Source: [Empedobacter] haloabium (lineage in GTDB: Bacteria; Pseudomonadota; Gammaproteobacteria; Burkholderiales; Burkholderiaceae_D). From it: 64,000 nucleotides of DNA. The stretch spans positions 5,890,001-5,954,000 of the forward strand of contig CP136508.1 of NCBI GenBank assembly GCA_008011715.2. Reading direction: 5' to 3'. Position 1 is the first letter of the stretch. Every line of letters begins with the position of its first letter. Both the position numbers and the translations under genes were made by a program. This document shows, piece after piece, positions 61,206 through 64,000 of the stretch. The notes below the pieces were generated by a model. It ran no database searches. It saw only the letters and a program-made list of their open reading frames with translations, and was not told the DNA's origin.

Positions 61206-61233
61206 TGAGTGGAACAACGCGGCAAATGGTTCG
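61206..61233 (-). promoter_or_regulatory. HrpL-type promoter box for effector candidate 2
   Basis: On the minus strand CGAACC, 15 bases, CCACTCA, the same form as the box before candidate 1. It lies in the 159-bp gap between the RTX gene and this effector gene. Confidence 0.7.
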
Positions 61234-61262
61234 GCTTGGGATGGAGAGAAGCGGGCGCCCGC

Positions 61263-61296
61263 AGGCGACAGACTGCCGCCTGGCAGCCTGTCGCCT
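61263..61296 (-). terminator. Strong hairpin after the RTX gene
   Basis: AGGCGACAG (61263-61271) pairs with CTGTCGCCT (61288-61296), and CTGCC pairs with GGCAG inside, giving a stem of 14 pairs with one mismatch. It begins 10 bases after the RTX stop. There is no T-run, so it may be a stability hairpin rather than a classic terminator. Confidence 0.6.
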
Positions 61297-61305
61297 CGAT
61301 CGCCG

Positions 61306-64000
61306 TCAAGCCGTTTGCACGCCCACGAGGGTGGCACCATCTCCCGACAAGGCGTCGGTTACGAGGTGCGAGAACGTGGCCAGGCGGTCCGCCGTCCATA
61401 CCGACGCCATCGCGTACGGGTCGGCGCCCTGCTCGGCCCGGGCGACAAGATCGCTGAAGGCCAGGTGGGCGACGGTGCTGCCGGCCGCGTCGACCAGGTC
61501 GAGCGCGGCGATCGTGACATGGCTGTAGTCATGCACGGTCATCTTCGCGTACGACGTGTCCTGGTCGACCAGGTTGATGATCAGGTCGCCGCCGTCGATG
61601 TTGACCTTGACCTTGTCCGCGCTCAGCGTCACGTTCGAGAACAGGCGGTTGCCCGTGATCTTGAGGACGTCGTTGCCACCGGCTTCCTCGTAGATCGTGT
61701 CCTTGCCGTCGCCGAGCGACATCACATACGTGTCGGTGCCGCTGCCGCCGCGCAGGTCGTCGTTGCCCAGGCCGCTGTACAGCGTGTCGCTGCCGGCACC
61801 ACCGCGCAGGTCGTTGTCGCCCGCATACTTGTAGCCCAGCGTGTAGGCGATGAAGCCGCCGACCAGCATATCCGCACCCTTGAACTGGGACAGCTGGAGG
61901 TCGATGCCGAGCTGCTTGCCCAGCCAGTCGAGCCCGCCGGCCGTGGCCTGGCTGCCGGTGCTGATGGCGCTGCCGAGCCATTGGGTGGCGTCCGTGATGG
62001 CGCCGGAGACGTCCGTGTCGGCCACGTAGTTGACACCGCTGCCGATGCCGTTGACGGCGCTGTTGATGCCGTCCTGGGTCGTCGACAGGGCCGACTTCAG
62101 GGCACCCGCGATATCGAAATCGGCCGTGGCGACGCCGGCCGCATTCGTCGCGGCGGCCAGCGCGCTGTTGCCGGCGCCGTTCAGCGTATCGACCAGCTTG
62201 CCCGCGTCCACGGTAACGTTCGATACATTGGTCTTGATGCTGCCGGCAATACCGTTCCAGCTCTTGGCCAGGTCGGCCGTCAGCGTGCTGCCGACGTACT
62301 TGGTGATGGCCTCGAAGCCGCTGCCGATGCCGGTCCAGGCGTTGTTCAGCGTCTTGCCCGCCAGGATCTGGTCGACCAGGCCCCAGCCCAGGCCGATCAT
62401 CTTGTCGTTGCCGTCGCCGCCGCCGACATAGCTGCCGGCATTGGTGGCGAACACGGTGTCGTCGCCGGCGCCGCCCAGCAGCACGTTGCCGACCAGGTTG
62501 ATGTTGCTCAGGTTGCCCGACTTCAGCGCCGAGTACTGCGTACGGATGAAGTTGGCGTTCATGGCCGCCCCGACCCAGTCGCCGGCCGACTCGTAGTCGT
62601 TTTCGGACAGCGATTCGACCGCGTTGAACACGGTGATCTCGGCCAGGCCGATGATCACGTCGTTGCCCGCGCCGCCGACCGCGACATTGTTCTGCCCGCT
62701 GGACACGATCAGGTCGCTGCCGTTGCCGCCCAGGCCGATGGTCGAGGTACCGGCCAGGATGGCGGTGTCGTTGCCGTCGCCGGCGTGGACGAAGTTCATG
62801 CCCGTGTCGATGCTGAGCTTGGTGCTCGACGTGGTCAGGTCCTTGCCGTTTTCCACGGCCTGGGTCGTCTTGCTCGCATAGGACAGCTTGCTGCCGGCGT
62901 TGAGCGCGACGATGAAGTCGTCGCCCGAGTCGGTCGCCAGCACGTTGTGCGAACCGTACACGACGGCGGTATCGTTGCCGCCCGCGGTCCATGCCACGTT
63001 GAGCTGGGTATCGCCCTTGGTCGTGCTGGTCGTGGTCTTGTCGCTGCCTTCGGGTTGGGTGGTGGTGGTCTTGGTCTGGCCGCCGCCGTAGGCCACCATG
63101 ACCACCGTGTCCTTGCCGCTGCCGCCGATGATGGCGTTGTCGGTGCCGACCACGGTCGCGACGTTGGTGCCGTCGCCGGTGACGATCACATTGCCGGTCA
63201 GCTTGACGCTGGTGGACACGCTGCCGAACGACAGCGCGGTGATCACGTCGTTGCCGCTGCCGCCCTCCAGTACGTTGGCCTTGCCGATGGCGGTGATGAC
63301 GTTGTTGCCTTCGCCAGCCGAGACCGCGTTGGCCTTGCCGACGGTGGTCACCACGTCGTTGCCGGCGCCGGTCACGACGCCCGTCTTGCTGCCGACGGCG
63401 GTGACGACGTCGTCCGCTGCGCCCGTCACCACCAGGTTGTTCACGCCGGCCACGGTGGCCACCGTCTTGGCGCTGCCGCCGACCAGGATGTTGTTTTGGC
63501 CGAAGACGGTCATGGCCTCCGTGCCGTTCTGCGCCGTGGCGGCGCCGGCCAGGCCGGCCTTGCCGACCAGGTCGGTGGCCGAGGCTGCCGCCGCCAGGGA
63601 ATCGACCAGGCCCACCGCCGTGGCGCCCACTTCGGCGTAGTTGCCGCTCACCACCAGGTTGTTGCGGCCGGCGGCCGTCAGGGTATCGGCGCCCGCGTCG
63701 CCCCACAGCACGTTGTTGTTGCCGATCGCGGTGGCGACGTCGTTGCCGGTGCCGGTCCAGGCCACGTTGGTGTTGCCGATCGCCGTCACCACGTCGTCGC
63801 CGGCGCCCGTGTAGGCCACGTTGTTGGCGCCGATGGCGGTCACGACGTCACGGCCGGCGCCGGTGGCCAGCGTGTTGCCGATGAAGGTTGCGGCTTGCTT
63901 GACGATGGTCGAACCGGTGGCCTTGCCCAGCATGGCCGCCACGTCCGCCACGCCGTCGCCCAGGCCCGTGACGACCACATTGTTGCCGCCCACCGCCGTC
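61306..64000 (-). CDS. Large RTX-type calcium-binding protein, 5' part outside window
   Basis: At least 897 codons, still open at the right edge. The visible part has many aspartate/glycine/asparagine units (GAGDDVVTAIGNTNVAWTGTGND; GGSGNDVITALS) that resemble RTX nonapeptide repeats but with longer spacing. Classic RTX repeats occur near the C-terminus (RGGAGSDTLYSGLGNDDLRGG, GSGTDTYVMSLGDGKDTIYEEAGGND). A final 130-residue domain ends in a type I secretion-like tail. Probably exported by a type I system, perhaps the exporter at 8-10 kb. A hydrophilic spacer with Ala/Asn-rich helices lies around 61.9-62.6 kb. Confidence 0.85.
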   Translation of the reverse strand, partial: TAVGGNNVVVTGLGDGVADVAAMLGKATGSTIVKQAATFIGNTLATGAGRDVVTAIGANNVAYTGAGDDVVTAIGNTNVAWTGTGNDVATAIGNNNVLWGDAGADTLTAAGRNNLVVSGNYAEVGATAVGLVDSLAAAASATDLVGKAGLAGAATAQNGTEAMTVFGQNNILVGGSAKTVATVAGVNNLVVTGAADDVVTAVGSKTGVVTGAGNDVVTTVGKANAVSAGEGNNVITAIGKANVLEGGSGNDVITALSFGSVSTSVKLTGNVIVTGDGTNVATVVGTDNAIIGGSGKDTVVMVAYGGGQTKTTTTQPEGSDKTTTSTTKGDTQLNVAWTAGGNDTAVVYGSHNVLATDSGDDFIVALNAGSKLSYASKTTQAVENGKDLTTSSTKLSIDTGMNFVHAGDGNDTAILAGTSTIGLGGNGSDLIVSSGQNNVAVGGAGNDVIIGLAEITVFNAVESLSENDYESAGDWVGAAMNANFIRTQYSALKSGNLSNINLVGNVLLGGAGDDTVFATNAGSYVGGGDGNDKMIGLGWGLVDQILAGKTLNNAWTGIGSGFEAITKYVGSTLTADLAKSWNGIAGSIKTNVSNVTVDAGKLVDTLNGAGNSALAAATNAAGVATADFDIAGALKSALSTTQDGINSAVNGIGSGVNYVADTDVSGAITDATQWLGSAISTGSQATAGGLDWLGKQLGIDLQLSQFKGADMLVGGFIAYTLGYKYAGDNDLRGGAGSDTLYSGLGNDDLRGGSGTDTYVMSLGDGKDTIYEEAGGNDVLKITGNRLFSNVTLSADKVKVNIDGGDLIINLVDQDTSYAKMTVHDYSHVTIAALDLVDAAGSTVAHLAFSDLVARAEQGADPYAMASVWTADRLATFSHLVTDALSGDGATLVGVQTA

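Noticed and set aside
61529..63706. 725-codon frame shifted within the RTX gene
   Set aside because: R/Q/G-rich shadow of the RTX repeats in a second frame of the same strand.

Overview
This window is GC-rich, densely packed chromosomal DNA from a Gram-negative bacterium. Its gene families (pseudaminic acid synthesis, an R64-like type IVb pilus, an Hrp-like type III secretion system, type I secretion) and codon use suggest a beta-proteobacterium of the Burkholderiales, probably Oxalobacteraceae (Massilia/Duganella-like). No rRNA, tRNA, CRISPR array or insertion sequence was seen. The genus is an inference.

Layout. (1) 1-6848, minus strand: a tightly overlapping sugar operon, pseB-pseC-pseF-pseG/H fusion-pseI, then an oxidoreductase and a truncated aminotransferase. 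It makes CMP-pseudaminic acid, usually used on flagellin or surface glycans. (2) 6977-16633, minus: a type I secretion ABC exporter and HlyD adaptor next to a 1,971-residue protein made of about 210 octapeptide repeats with a calcium-loop C-terminus, likely the exported substrate. (3) 17321-20651: an orphan AbiEi-like regulator behind clustered GTTCACG sites, a glycosyltransferase and a PilT-like ATPase. (4) 20899-31432: a degenerate response regulator and a complete-looking type IVb pilus operon (TcpQ-like protein, PilN, O, P, Q, R, S, M, V and a lytic transglycosylase).

(5) 31561-50145, minus: a full type III secretion machine in at least three transcription units: sctF-HrpG-like-sctC; sctI-J-K-L; and sctW-x-chaperone-sctX-sctY-sctV-x-x-sctD-N-O-P-Q-R-S-T-U-x. 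The order mixes the Hrp1 layout of plant-associated pseudomonads with the Yersinia-like SctX/SctY pair. (6) 50353-61146: an ECF sigma factor in the position and role expected of HrpL, and the likely secreted cargo: a NolX-type repeat protein with EF-hand-like loops, three very small proteins, a harpin-like protein, and two paralogous 640-655 residue effector candidates. A methyltransferase, a 28-codon ORF and a PhyH-type dioxygenase are interspersed. (7) 61306-64000: the C-terminal end of a large RTX protein.

The most informative regulatory signal is a set of eight HrpL-type promoter boxes (GGAACC-N15/16-CCACNNA or close variants) read directly from the sequence. They sit in front of sctF, sctI, sctW, the NolX-like gene, the small-protein cluster, the harpin-like gene and both effector candidates. 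They tie machine, sigma factor and unnamed cargo genes into one regulon and are the best evidence that the unknown genes at 52.8-61.2 kb belong to the secretion system.
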